Shown: positions 36,402 through 49,204, numbered from the stretch's first letter. The stretch is DNA of 64,000 nucleotides from Dimorphilus gyrociliatus (GCA_904063045.1 CAJFCJ010000014.1:1857643-1921642), one strand, 5' to 3'. Notes: generated by a model from the sequence alone, not told the origin. Made by a program: numbers and translations.

Positions 36402-37184
36402 TTATCTCTTCCCATTATTGAAGGCGATAGAGCGCTGCGGGATTTTGAAATTAGCTGCTGCTTGATATTGTATTGTGTAAGCTGCCTGATGAATCTTAAA
36501 TCCATACAATCTGGAAATTACAACGCATTTTTTTAGTATTTATCGAGTATTTTAAAAAATATGAAATTGTCGCATACCTGGGTACAAACTGATTATTAGG
36601 TCGTTTCGGTCGGTATTCTGGATGAACCATAAATAGCATATGAGGGAAACCACTTCCAAAGTATGCACCATCTGTATGATGATGGCGGGAACTTTTAGGT
36701 GTATACGCATCTTGGCATTTGGGACAATATAGCTTCACCATAGATTCTCCAGGTACATCAGACAAGCCTATGGGTAGCATAGCTTGATTTTCACAATAAA
36801 CTCTTGGGCAATATCCAAAATCTCCTTGCTGCCACTTTTCTATCATTTGGGCTATTCCACGATTTGTCATTATATATCTTGCGTGAATTAGGCCATATAG
36901 CATTTCAGCAGCCTGTTCTATTAGATCGCTTTGATTAGGGTTGTCTTCTAATTCTTCATCTGGTTCCAAATCTAATATCATATCTAGTGCTTGCCTGTAG
37001 TGTGGAACTTGTTCGTTTAGACCAGTTAGATTGAATTTATCTTGTATGTAATCTTCATCAACCTGTTAGACATACAATGATACTCGGCAAGAAATTTGGA
37101 AATAAAATTTACCTCGCAAAAAAATTCGTTACCCCGCAGACCACAAAACCAAGAAATCCAGGAAACTTCTTCCGAGCTACTCAT
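36402..37184 (-). CDS. CSNK2B: Casein kinase II regulatory subunit beta
   Basis: Three exons from 37184 down: 37113-37184, 36578-37062, 36402-36510, giving 221 residues (human 215). The N terminus [20 protein letters not shown] carries the autophosphorylation site. It continues with [20 protein letters not shown] and the acidic loop [11 protein letters not shown]. The zinc ribbon that makes the beta-beta dimer has two CPxxxC motifs (CPRVYC, CPKCQD). The C-terminal alpha-binding part is [12 protein letters not shown], and the last residues (SIAFNNGKR) differ from vertebrates. The protein forms the alpha2-beta2 CK2 tetramer. Tandem with HELZ, 440 bp downstream of it in transcriptional terms. 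Confidence 0.97.
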
Positions 37185-37624
37185 GTTTTTTTTTCACTGA
37201 AAAAGGAACGGATAATGTATTTGTTAGAGGCATGCAACCCGGTTTTGTTGAAGAGGTTAACGAAAACTACAGTAATCGGATTAGCATAATTTTCCTGAGT
37301 AGTTATAGCAAAATGCTTACCTCCTAAAAATTATTCGTTTAATTGAAAATAAATAAAAACCGAAGCCAATATTTCTACGTTTAGAAATGCGAAGCCGATG
37401 TTAGCAAGGAAGTCTTTCGTCTACGCATGCGCAAACGGAAATAATTCTATATTGTTTTCGTATTTTGTAATGTAAGAGACTTTCGCCAAAAATTATCATT
37501 TTTCATTTAAAATTGTATATACATATATTACAAGTCAAAACGAACATGTTAAACCTTATTTTAAGATAATAATTTAAATTTAGCAGTAAAAATACAAATT
37601 CAAAAAAGTTAGAAAGAATAGATC
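37185..37624. other. intergenic, CSNK2B promoter and HELZ 3' end
   Basis: Spacer of 440 bp between two minus-strand genes. It must hold the HELZ 3' UTR and the CSNK2B promoter. No specific element is seen besides GC-rich ACGCATGCGCAAACGG at 37421-37436, an NRF1-like GCGCATGCGC-type sequence. Confidence 0.4.
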
Positions 37625-40600
37625 TTATATAGATTGTTCGTCAGACGAACTATCCGGCGTACGTAATACAGATGAACTTTCTGACTTGCCGCTTTTTACG
37701 CTAACAACAACTGAACTTGAACTCGTCGATCTTTTTCGTTGTTCAAGCTGCTGTTGAACATTGGTCATAAAAGTAGTTGCAGCTCGAACGCCTTCAGTTT
37801 GGAATAAATATGAGTATACTTGATTGGTGAGATGTGGATTGTTCAACAGTTGCTGAGGCACAACAGCGTTTAGAGCCGACGGTGGAGGAAATGCAGTGGG
37901 GCTCACGTGAGGGCAAGTTGTTATGTGAATCTGCAGTGGGTTTGAAGTAGTGTGAGACATAGTTTGCGTAGTTGTTGAAGATGAAGTAGAAATTGTCTGA
38001 GCGGTTGATTCAACGGGAGTAGACTCTCCCGAATCTGACGATCCCTTACTAGAGGATGGTGCCGCTCCATTCCTATTAAAATTCTTACGCTGGGGTCTCT
38101 GTTGTAAAATTTGTCTATGTCCTCGTTGTTGCTGTTGTGGTACGAAAAGAGGTTGTCCGGAGTAGACATTAACAGGACCCCACATGAGATTATTAAATGT
38201 TGGTCTAAATATGAAATTATGCATATAAGGTGCAGCAGGGAAAGTCGGATAGAATGGTTGAGGATGATAGGGAGGAGGCTTAACACTGTTTCCAGTTTGC
38301 CTCATTCTTAAAGGAACATATTCAGGCGCTAATGGATTGAGTAAAGAGGCTTTTAACAGTTCTACTTTGTTGAGTAAAGCGTTTAAGTGCACCCACGTCA
38401 TTCCGAATAAACTTTTGGATTCGTGACAAATTTCAATGTACTTTTCCCATAATTTTCTGCATTTTCCAATACTACATAGCGATACAGGATCTCCAATAAC
38501 AGCAACAAGACTTTGAGCCCTAGTAACTGCAGTATTTAGTAGTTTAGCGTTTGACAAGAAACCGTAATCTACATCGTCATCAGTATCATTTTTGCAAGTA
38601 TGACTAGTTCTCACAGTTGATATAAAAACGGCTCGAAATTGTTTTCCTTGAACATTCAATACGCGTTCAACTGAAACCATCGGTCGCATTCTTTTCCTAA
38701 ATTCGGACCTAATTCGAGCTACTTGTTCACTATAATAGGTAAGTACACCAATTGAACTCTCGTTTATTTCTCCCCATTCTTTTGGCCATGTCTTAATCAA
38801 CTCTTCAACTTGTTCTACTATTTCGTAAACTTCAGCATCGTTATGATAGGATGTTGAATTTGTGATTTGCTTATCCTGACCTCTTGCGGTAAAAAAGCAC
38901 AGAGGATGTAATCTAAAATGCTTAAATTGAGATCCCCTCGATAATAATTGAGCATCGTAGAAGCAGGAGCTTGTATACTTTACAATATCTTCGTGTGATC
39001 GATAATTTTCGATAAGTAAGATTTTGCACGGATGTTGATGAGGATAATATTGATAGAGTCTTTCTAAAAGAGAAGTTCCTAGTCCCTTTTGGCGTGCGTA
39101 ATCTGAATGAATTTCTGGACCTAATTGCATATGGTCACCAGCAAGAACAATTCGTGTGTTACCTCCCGCGAAACATAATGGAAGTAAGGTGTGAGGTTCC
39201 TGGGCTTGGGCAGCCTCGTCAATAAGAATATGTGAAAAGGCGCCAGGTTGAAGATCTAAGGAAAATAAGTAACTACTTGTCGACAAAGTGCAAACAACAA
39301 CGCGATGAGAAGCTAAATCATGACGTGTAGGCTGTCGAAAGGTGTCACCGGAGCAACTGTTATTAACTAGACAGTATTTGAGAACGACTGGATCCAGTGT
39401 TGATTTCCACCGTTTGCGGTACATGACCCTTAGAGGTCTGGCTTCCTGTCTTCCAGTGCTCTCAACATATGGATGAAAATATTCTTTGATATATAAATCC
39501 GCTGCGCTATTGGAATGTGTACAGATCAGCAAATTACAGTTTGGCTGGGCTATTAATTGCAAAGCTGCTTGGGCCAGAGTAAATGTCTTTCCAGTTCCAT
39601 ATGGGCCTGCTAATAGAATAGGAGATAGACTTCCTGTTGCATTAGCTGTAATAGCTAAAACTGCTTCCTTTTGTTTAGCATTTAATCTTGAATCCAGGGC
39701 AGGACTCCATTGCCTGACAGGAGACCACGGAATTGGTTGAACATGTTCAAGGGTTGGAAATAGTACTTGATGCATTTGAGTGAATTCCTGCAGAGCGTAT
39801 CTCATTTGACACAAATGCAAACGATTTATTTCGAATTGAATCTGTTAAGAAATATAAGAAATAGATAAAAACATTGCACCAAAGGTCACGGGTTAATCGA
39901 ATAATACGAAATTTATACTTAGAATTTTCTTTGCTTTTGTTACTTACTTGAAATTGAACGTGCATATCGCTTTTCAATTGTAAATCTCTAGTACAAGCAG
40001 GGGAAAGACGTAGGAAGAGGAAATTTTTCCCCCTTTCTTCTACCTGAGCTTCGTAAATCTATTGAAAACAGGAAGTTAGCATGAAAGTTAATAATAGCTG
40101 AATTGGCAATGAAGTGATATAATTTCTTTATTGACATACTAGGTAAATGAAAGAAATCGCTTACCACAGAAGGTAATGAATCTTTGTTATACGTGGATGC
40201 AGGACAAATATAAACCGTATTAACATATTGCAGTATCAGTCTTCCATGTGACGTATCTTCTGAAATCTGATATTTAAAACATGAAACGAATGAGTAATTG
40301 CGTATTTAATAAATTAATATAAGCTTTTAAGTTGCTCTTACATCTTGCTGCAGCTGTAGACGACCGAATAACTGACCATTTTGAGCAAACTTTAACCCAG
40401 AATTTAGGCCTGGTACTAAGAGAAACCTATCAACAATATCTACTGTTGCTGTTAAGTTATACTTGGAGACGCTAGCAGTCTGAGCCATTTCTTCTATGTC
40501 CAATAATGCTTGCATACGCTCCTTATAGTTTTCAAGACTTAATTCGCAGTGTTTCAGCGAAGATGGAATGGTATAGTGTTCCGCATTTGGAGGTTTGAAA

Positions 40601-41825
40601 GCGTCCAAGAAAGATTGCTCATCTTTGGAGAAGAAAGAGCGGGATTCAAAAGGTACAATTTGAACATTTTCCTGGATCCATCGTTTGGATAAAGTTAGCT
40701 GACTATTACTCGTCTTATCTTTTTCTATGATAGGGGTTGTTTCAACGCTAATCTGTTTGGCCAAAGCCGGTCTTGTACCGAAATCGAATACGATACGTTG
40801 TTTAAATGTCCCATAAATATCATTACTAAAAGCCACTTTGACTCTATAAACACTAGCCGACTTATCTGGAATTCTTGTATTCTTCCAGTGTTGACAGTTC
40901 CGCGGTAAATTCTGTACTTCTTGAGATCGTCGAGGACCTATTGTTATTGATGTTAAGCCAAAATTAGCTCGATTGGCGTCTTCCAACAGGAACACGTCCT
41001 TTAAATATTCTTTGCTAGTTAGCGTGAATGACCATTCGTGTTTGTAAGATTTACAGGATGATTGTACATTTAAATTAGTAGATGTGTAACATTTCACCCT
41101 ACTGATTGATTGCGCCATCTGCCAAAAAACATCGATCGATAATATTACACACAAGAATACAGTAAACAAAAGAGGATATTTAAAAAACAAACCGTTTCTT
41201 TTTCTCTAAGAAATGCTTTAGCAATTTTTAGTTCATCTTTAATATCTTTTGATGCACTATCAAATCGATTTTTCCATTCATACAACTCCTCTGTAGAATG
41301 GGCTCTTATACATTGGTCGCCCAATGAACATCGGCGATGTTGTTGAATACTAAGGGATATAGCAAGAATAAACATCCTCTAAATATTTACGTCATATTCT
41401 GAAAATCTTACGGTAAACACATAGAGTACTCGTTTGACGACAAACCGCGCGGAGGCGGGCGGTACTTGTAAATAGACTTTCGGTCCGTTTCCACAGGGGT
41501 AGATTCCTCTCCTTCTGGAGGTAATCTTTGAACGTTTGGAGAAGGAACATTTTCGGACTGTTTCAATAATTCAGATATTTTTTTGTTTATTAAATTTTAA
41601 GATCTATTGCCAAAATATAGATTTTACAAGAAAAATTAAAAATATTCTAATGAATACTTATATCAAAATACCTGTGCTGTTTCAACTTCAATTTCCTCTA
41701 TTTCGAGTTTTTCTGGCAAAACTAGTTTTTTGCCTTTTCTACTTTTATTCTATATTATTGATTGTTCAGTATAAATGGAATTTAACACAATGTCGGATAA
41801 CAATTGTTTACTGACCTTATCCATT
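37625..41825 (-). CDS. HELZ: HELZ, CCCH zinc-finger superfamily 1 RNA helicase
   Basis: Eight exons from 41825 down: 41817-41825 (9 nt), 41672-41749, 41412-41557, 41193-41349, 40342-41118, 40165-40266, 39948-40058, 37625-39841, giving 1198 residues. A CCCH finger is perfect: CLPIQQHRRC-SLGDQC-IRAH (C-x8-C-x5-C-x3-H). The HELZ beta-rich region (FAQNGQLFGRLQL) leads to an SF1 helicase: Walker A GPYGTGKT, CTHSNSAAD, DEAAQAQE (motif II), LAGDHMQLGP, ENYRSHE, VERVLNVQGKQF, NTAVTRAQSL. The tail is low complexity, Q/S/T-rich. HELZ associates with polysomes, poly(A)-binding protein and CCR4-NOT in human cells. It is shorter than human HELZ at both ends: the N-terminal TPR-like region is missing and the tail is reduced, or further 5' exons exist. 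Confidence 0.94.
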
Positions 41826-42516
41826 CTTCTTAGAGATATCCTTTATTTTAAAAAAGAGAATATTCCTCATAAAACATATGTACGTTGATATTTCTATCCT
41901 TCTGCACTGTAGAGTTCTGCATCGTGTTCTGTTTTTAAAGACATAAACATTTTAGGCTGGCAGGAAATTGTCAATTTAATTAGAATGCATTAATTAACAA
42001 ATGATTTAACATATATTCCTTTAGTTCAAACAAAATACGTCTTAGTTCAATCGTACTACGTCCATGAAAACGTTCAATTTTCTGAGATGAAATATAAATC
42101 ATTCTAAACTTACCTTAATATTGATTATTCGCATCAGCGGGTACTCATGATTAGCATAATGTTTTTATCACGTGATGTACTATAGGGTACCAGTTCAGAC
42201 TTGATACTGCTCTACGAGAATTTTATAGGAAGATTAAACCTACATTCCTTCGGAAAATTAGTCATAGGTTGGACAGTCAACCAATAAGCCGTATTGTAGC
42301 TCGACTATCTCCTTGGAAACGAAGCACCAAGCGCTGTTATAAATAAAGCAATAGCTCAATAACTCTCTGTTTATATCCGTTGATGTAAGTTTGGTCGAGT
42401 AACTTTGGAAAGAATATACTCAATTATTGTTAAAATTTAGATTGGATTCAAATAGTTAATTAACTGTTTTTTATTACTTAAAAACAATAGAGTATTACTT
42501 TGGAACGACCAACAAA
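41826..42516. promoter_or_regulatory. divergent promoter region of HELZ and CFAP53
   Basis: A 691-bp spacer. Its CFAP53-proximal half has a CCAAT box (AACCAAT, 42279-42285) and an X-box-like site (42307-42320), both described separately. No other gene is seen. Confidence 0.5.
42307..42320 (+). promoter_or_regulatory. RFX X-box-like site upstream of CFAP53
   Basis: ATCTCCTTGGAAAC fits the ciliary X-box consensus RYYNYY-N2-RRNRAC exactly, 197 bp upstream of the CFAP53 start codon. RFX factors use such sites to drive ciliary genes. A CCAAT box lies 22 bp before it. Function is inferred from sequence and from the adjacent ciliary gene. Confidence 0.5.
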
Positions 42517-44104
42517 ATGATGCTCTCAAGACCTCGTCGAACAAGAGAGATAACCGGTTCTCAGCCTCATTCAGTGGGTTTGGTAAGTTATTTCGGTATC
42601 TCGTATATTGTAATCTAGAACCATTAAAAACTTACAGATTGCCAAACCAACCAGTTCCGTTGCTCCGGATAAAATTGTTAGAGAGGCCAGAAGGCAGCAA
42701 GAACGACTGGAAGAGGCAGCACTGATAGCGAAGCAGAATAGATTAGCGGATATAAAAAGTGATTGGGAAACAACAACCAATAGAAAAATAATGCTAAATA
42801 ATGTTAAGTCGAAAATGGCAGGAATGAAGGCAGCTCGAACTGCTGAATTAGAAAATAGAAGAGAAAGATTAAGACAACTGTTGGGAAGAGAAGAAGATAG
42901 TTACATAAATGAGATGGTCAATAAAGAGGAAACACAATTGGAAAGACAAGCTAAAATGAGGGAAAAAGCTAGACTCTTAAGAGAAAAACGTGAAAGTGAG
43001 AGAAGGGCTTTTGCTCAAGAAAAGTTAGAGCAACAGTTTCGTTTACAATGTGAAGAATTACGAAGCACACAATCAAAGAGGAATGAGGATCTCTTAGCTG
43101 CTGAAAGATTGGAACAGATCAGGGAGAAGGAACAAAAGAAGCTGGATGAAAAGAAACATGAAGAATTCTACCACAAAATGTGGGAGGCTGATATTGCAGC
43201 TAAAACTAAACGAGAAGAAGAGGATGAAAGAAAGCGAATGGCCGGTAATGATGGTATGCTTGAAGTTCTCCAACAGCAAATTGCTGCTCATGAAATGCAA
43301 AAAGAAGAAGAAAAGAGAATAAAGAAAGAGGAAGAGAATCTTTTAGCCGAATCAAGAAGATTGAGAAAGATTGAAGAAGAAAGAGCTCTAAGGGATAAGC
43401 AAATGCGAGGACGTGAAACTAGAGAGATGCTAGACCGTAGTATTAAATTGAAAGAACAGCGCAAAGCAAGAGAACTACAAGAAGAACTCGCTTTCGATAT
43501 GAAACAGCTCGAAGAACTTTTAGAGGCTTCCAAGAATGAAATAAAAGAGCAAACTCAGAGGAAGAAGGAGCTTCGTGAAGAGGACGCCCGATACAGACAG
43601 TATTTACGTGACCTAAAAATACAACAACAGAAAGAAGAAGAGGAAATGGATCGTATTTGCAATTTACAAATACAAGACGCCTATCGTAAGCAAACTGAAC
43701 AGCGTCGTCTCGAAAGAGAAGCAAGAAAGAAGCTTTTTAATAGAATAATTGCCGAGAGACGTCAGCAAATAGAAGATCGTATAAAAGAGAAGGAAAGGGA
43801 AAAAGAGATGAATCGTATTCTCGCCGAACAACAAAAGAAGGTCTTTGAACAGAACAGACTAGAAGATTTGGAGAAGCAGAAATTAGCCAAAGAGAAGCTA
43901 AAAGCTCATCAATACGACATTCTCGGACAAATTGAATACAATAACAGGCAAAGGGAAATAGCTTTTCTGGAAGAAGATAGATTAAATCTAGCTCAAAATG
44001 CAGCTGAAGCTGAGTACAGAGCTAAAATTGCCGAAGCTCTTCAAGACGTTAGCGACCCGTATCTACATCCCATGAGAAAGGCTTTATCCGCTAAAAGACG
44101 ATAA
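42517..44104 (+). CDS. CFAP53: Cilia- and flagella-associated protein 53 (CCDC11)
   Basis: Two exons, 42517-42582 and 42638-44104, giving 510 residues (human 514). Almost entirely coiled coil, rich in E, K, R and Q. Family landmarks: RREKLRELL-type block NRRERLRQLLGREEDSYINE, REKARLLREKRESERR, EKLEQQFRLQCEELR, YHKMWEADIAAK and the C-terminal YLHPMRKAL. CFAP53 is a microtubule inner protein of motile axonemes and acts at centriolar satellites; loss causes laterality defects in vertebrates. An X-box lies upstream. The second exon is 1.47 kb with no introns. Confidence 0.93.
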
Positions 44105-44392
44105 ACATAAAAATAGGCCTAAACATTCTAGTTTTCTTTACTATTGTCAAAGAGAATAGAAAATGATAATTGTACAAAATTAATTATAAATTATAATTTA
44201 ATCCACAAATGTTTTTTGTCCAACGTTTGTTTTTTTTTTTAAATTTTATGCATAGGAGGTTTTGGGTTACTTTTCAGTTCCTTATCTTTCTAATTCTTCC
44301 ATCTTTCCTGTTCCGTATATCCTTTCTCTGCTCTTGTCCATTCTTGTATCTCTTTCTTCAACTGTTACAGTATATTTTGTACAATGAAAACT

Positions 44393-44426
<34 letters not shown>

Positions 44427-44742
44427 GAAATGAAAAAAAATATACGAGCTTCGGAAAGAAAGAAAAAGAGATGGAAATAAAAACAGGAAGAGAAAAAGAG
44501 AGAAATAGGTGGAAAGGAGGGAGAAAGTTAAATATGCTGTATAATTTCAATACATATCATATATAAATTCAATTATAATATTGCAGTTGTTGCAGTTTCA
44601 AAAATATCCCGTGTGTATCAATATACAGTATAAGTTTTAGGTTGTACGATATTTTTGCAGGTGGCGCCCGACCAAGGTCGTGTGAACTTTTACCTAAGTA
44701 ATATTGATAGGGCCATTGAAAGAGAAAGAAAGAAACGTAAAA
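44105..44742. other. intergenic with (GACA)n and purine tract
   Basis: The spacer holds a (GACA) microsatellite at 44401-44425 and a following purine-rich stretch. No gene seen. Confidence 0.5.
44401..44425. repeat. (GACA)n tetranucleotide microsatellite
   Basis: Six tandem GACA units preceded by GAGAGA. Confidence 0.9.
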
Positions 44743-45251
44743 ATGGCAAATAAGAAAGTCTTTTGTTTCTTGAGAGTTATTGTATTAATAGCAATGTTCA
44801 TCTCTCTTTTCTGCTATATTGGAGTGGTTCTAGCAGCTAAGAACGAAGTCATCTGGAAATCACCTAAACTAACGAAGGAGTAAGGAATTTTATATTAGAT
44901 TTAGGACATAACGTTCTTTTAATTCTTTATAGCGTCTGTGATATAATCTTCTGGATAGTTACTAGCTTTGGGGTGGCTAGTACCTTACTGTCAATTTGTT
45001 TTCATTGCTGTCTGTCATTGGGAAATTTTCGGTCAAAAACTCCTTTAGATCCAGCTCCACGTCATTCTCCTTCTACTCTTCCTCCTCAACACCATCTTTC
45101 TCCGTTAGCAGATAATTACAAGGTTGACACTGCGATTTCTTACAGTGGATGCGATAGTTCCGCTGAGCCACGATGTAATTCTTACAATTCTGACGAAGAA
45201 GGTTGCTCACGGCCTCCCCCGTATAATCCATCAATGGTGTATCCTGCTTAG
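44743..45251 (+). CDS. unknown two-pass membrane prot. with PPPY tail motif
   Basis: Two exons, 44743-44879 and 44933-45251 (53-bp intron, phase-consistent), giving 151 residues. A short basic N terminus (MANKKVF) is followed by TM1 (about residues 8-31), a small loop, TM2 (about 49-70, ending CFHCC) and a Pro/Ser-rich tail of about 80 residues. The tail has SDEEG and RPPPYNPSMVYPA at the very end. PPPY is a ligand for WW domains such as those of NEDD4-type ubiquitin ligases; the Cys cluster after TM2 could be palmitoylated. I do not recognise the family. The layout resembles small WW-binding adaptor proteins, but that is inference. Confidence 0.7.
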
Positions 45252-47608
45252 GAGAAAATTAGATAAAAGAATAAAACTTTTCTTAGGAAGGAAGTAAAAT
45301 AAAAAACTGATGGAAAAGAATTGAATTATGTTTTTTTCGCTTTGTTTACTTGACCTTATTTTTTATTCCATACGTTTCTCATTCTTTGATGAGATAGCGC
45401 TGACAAAACTCCTTAAGGACATTTTGCAGAGTTAATGACATTCTTTTCTTACTTAACAATTCGTGGAATCATTTATAATTAATGAAGATTTGAAAACTAT
45501 AGGCTAATTTTCCTAATCAATCTATTTTTCCATATTTACATAATTGTCTTATATATGAAAAAAACTACGTTATCATTATTGATAAAGAGTACAGTAGCGT
45601 ATATACTGCATATACTGCATATGTTGTATATACGTAGTATGAAGATATATGTTAAGGATATTTACAAATGAGCAATTTAATCTGATTAATTTTTTGCAAA
45701 GAATAAATCGAGACTTATTTATGCAAAATAGCAGCATGAATAACTATAAATGAATACATTATCCCAGAAAAGATATCAGTATCAATTTCCATATAATATG
45801 AAGCTGTCAGTGCTGAATTTATTAAAACATTTTAATCAAAAATTTGTCTATCTGTCTGTTTCTTTCTCTACTTTTAAATAATATATATATACCGGATATA
45901 TTGTATATATATATATATATATAATCGTAATACGGCATATATCATTATCACGGATCAGTTGTCATATGATATTTAAAGAATCTTTATTTTTATGATATAA
46001 TTATGCATCCGAGAGTTTTTTCTCTTTGTCTGTGGCTTTTCATTGTATCCCTTAATTCTTATTCTTTGTTTTCTTTACAGAACAAAAAGAGTCCTTCTTT
46101 ATTTACATTCGAAATTCATTTATACTAATATATTATATTTTTGGCCTACATAGAGTATTATTTTAATTTATATAAAATACTAACAAATGTTATAAATTCT
46201 TTATTATCACTTTTTTTTCATCCATGAGAAATGGCTGTTTAATACTCTTCCTTAGGGAATTTTGATGTCTGAAAAAAAAGCTTGTGCTACTTGCCATGAA
46301 TTTTATCTTCTCTCTCACGCATTCTACATTTTATTTTATGTTACTTTTAATAAATTAAATGTCAATCTTATCGTATCTTAGTATCTTATCAATTTCAAAT
46401 TTCCTCCTAACTAATATATGATGTGCAGAAGTAGTTAATGACAAGAGTCGAAGGTTAATTACTCAATTCCATTCACTGAAGAAAATAAAACATGGTTTGA
46501 CTTTGACATAAAACTAGGCCATTGTTATCTGTTTTAGATGCTGTTTTCTAATTTAATAAAGACAGAACCAAGCATAGTCGACGTAGGTGAAGAGACAAAG
46601 AAGAGAGGGACTGTTGTGGAGAGATAGAGACAGGATGCTTAAGACATAATGCCTCGAATATTCGCTTGTTGTTACTTGATAATCAATAATTAGTAATTAA
46701 CAAAGGAATAGTGCTCTGCATACAAAATAGACTTTATTTTGAATCAAGTATGACAAATGGCTTAATTAAAATGATGATATTGTTATACTTGACAATATAT
46801 CTATAATTTTCACGTCTGATACATTAATTTCCTCATTTAATTACATACAATATTTTCTCTGTGTTGCTTTTAGCATTATTATTAACACCTGACTTTTATC
46901 TGTCTTTGTGTCTTGTTTCCCCCGGGTAAGGATTCTGATTGCAGATACAGTATAAATATATATAGGGAGAGAGAGGGAGAGAGAGAGAGAAAAAGAAACA
47001 AGAGAGACAGAAAAGAGACAGCAGATAAAAAAAAGCAGACGGGGGAAGTCGGGGACAAGAAACTGATGACTTTAGCTTATTTTAAAATTTCAAAATTAAT
47101 GACAAATAGAATATCAGCTGAAGTTATGTTTATATTTTGGTCTCCTATTTATAATCTATTGTACAGACAATATACGTTAGATATAAACTAATATTTATAC
47201 AATTAGATCAATTTTTCTCTGATAAACATTTTATGCCCTTTAATTTGCATATATCAAATATTTCATTCTTTTCTCAATAAAAATTCTAAATAAATAATTC
47301 TGAAAGAAACGTATTGGTAAAAAAAAAGAACGAAAGAAATTATTTTAATTATTTATTTATCCTAATTGTTTGATTTCAGAACGCGTGTATAATATTATAT
47401 ATTAATAAAAGGGAAATATACATGTGTTGATTTGTTTATTGCGTATATTGTATCTATATATATATAATGTATATATTATAAATTCTGGTCAGGAGTGAGT
47501 AGGGGGAGTGGGTGTGAGGGGAAGACATGGCGGGAATGGAGTGTTTTACTTGTATATACCGGTTTCGTTTTGTTTTAAGAGTGAATCTTTTGCCTAGTTA
47601 AAGTAACC
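45252..47608. other. 2.3-kb AT-rich intergenic region
   Basis: No gene seen. The region contains TA microsatellites (45880-45924, 47455-47475), a GA-rich tract (46960-47040) and T-rich stretches. Open frames within it are short and low in complexity. Confidence 0.55.
45880..45924. repeat. TA microsatellite, interrupted
   Basis: Two TA runs separated by an ACCGGATATATTG spacer. Confidence 0.85.
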
Positions 47609-49204
47609 ATGAATGGGGCATCACACGCCCTTAAACGCTTGAATTGCAAGGACTTGATTAGCTATTTGAAAACTTTACCTCCTTTTATATTAGAAGAACT
47701 CTATAACAATCCAGCGACATGCTTAGCGGTTTTCAGGAACCTGCCAGAAGTGGCAAGACACTATGTTATGCGGCTTCTCTTCGTGGAGTCACCAGTGTCG
47801 CAAGATGTTATTAAACACTGGGTAGTAAAGGGTGAAGTAGAAAAACATGAAAAATCTATTGAAGCTCTAAAGGAATTACAAGTTTGGGATCATAGCCCTA
47901 TCCCGGGTGGTCTACCTGGATGGAAGTTAAAGCCAACGTTTCGCCAAAATTTTAAGGTTTTATTTTCTTTTAAAAACCCTCAGATTAGGTGATTTAATAG
48001 GAATTAATTATATCTAATCCAAATTTTTGTTAAATGCTATTTTCTCTGTCATTATTTATTATTATTTGATTTCCTCCTGAATTGAATTAGGTTGTTATGC
48101 TCGGTGGTGGAACTTCATGGACAAGGGGCTCTGCTCTAGAACCGGACAAGTATACAAAAGATGTAGACTCACTAGAGAAATATGCTATAGATAGATGGGA
48201 ATGCGTTTTAAACTTTCTCGTTGGATCACCTTCATCCAGAGAAATGCTCACAGCTGATATAATAAATTTAATTGAATATTCAGGTCTAATGACTAATTCT
48301 GAAAATAACCATTACATTACTCCTGCTGGATTCCAATTTCTCCTGATGGACACAGCAAGTCAAGTATGGTATTTAATTCTACAATATCTGGATACCGTCG
48401 AAGATAGAAGAATGAATTTAGTTGAAACTTTAACATTTTTATTTGAAATTAGTTTTGCAAGTTTAGGAAAAGAATACTCGGCTGAAAAATTAACTGACGG
48501 CCAATCAAGATTTTTACAACATTTACGAGAATTAGGTTTAATTCATCAAAGGAAAAGAAAATCGGGAAGATTCTATCCAACCCGATTAGCAATTGATTTG
48601 GCCAATGGCTGTTCCAATACAATCTCGGAGACTGTTAATGGTTTTATAGTAGTCGAAACAAATTATAAGGTTGATATTATATATTAAATAACTTTCAAAA
48701 CTAATTATTTCCGTTAAATTATATAATTTTCACTCTGATTGTAATATCCAAAAACAGATCTACGCATATACGAACTCTCCGCTTCACACTGCCCTCCTAG
48801 CCTTATTTTCTGATATTTTGTGTCGATTCCCTGGTTTTGTTGTGTCAAACTTAACAAGGGAAAGTGTAAGAAACGCTCTAGCTCATGGTATAACTGCCTA
48901 TCAGATAATTAACTATTTAAAAAGTTACGCTCATCCTCAAATGTTGAAAAATAAACCTATCTTACCTCCAACGATAACTGATCAAATACGTATATGGGAA
49001 TTAGAAAGAGATAGAATATCCTACAACGAAGGAGTGTTATATAATCAATTCTTGTCTCAGAATGATTTTGAAATCCTAAAAGAACACGCCAGAGAGAGAG
49101 GAGTTTTAATTTGGAGTAATACGGCAAAAAGAATGATGGTGGTATCCTTAGAAGGACACGACGATGTAAGAAGATTTTGGAAGAAACGAAAACAAGATAG
49201 CTAA
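47609..49204 (+). CDS. GTF2H4: TFIIH subunit 4 (p52/Tfb2)
   Basis: Three exons, 47609-47956, 48091-48669, 48758-49204, giving 457 residues (human 462). Landmarks: [110 protein letters not shown], then the C-terminal [17 protein letters not shown] and [12 protein letters not shown], which binds the small p8 subunit. It anchors and stimulates the XPB ATPase in the TFIIH core for transcription initiation and nucleotide excision repair. Confidence 0.96.

Noticed and set aside
46913-47191. 92-residue open frame in the GA-rich spacer
   Set aside because: The first half is translated simple repeat (E/R-rich) and there is no similarity or splice context.
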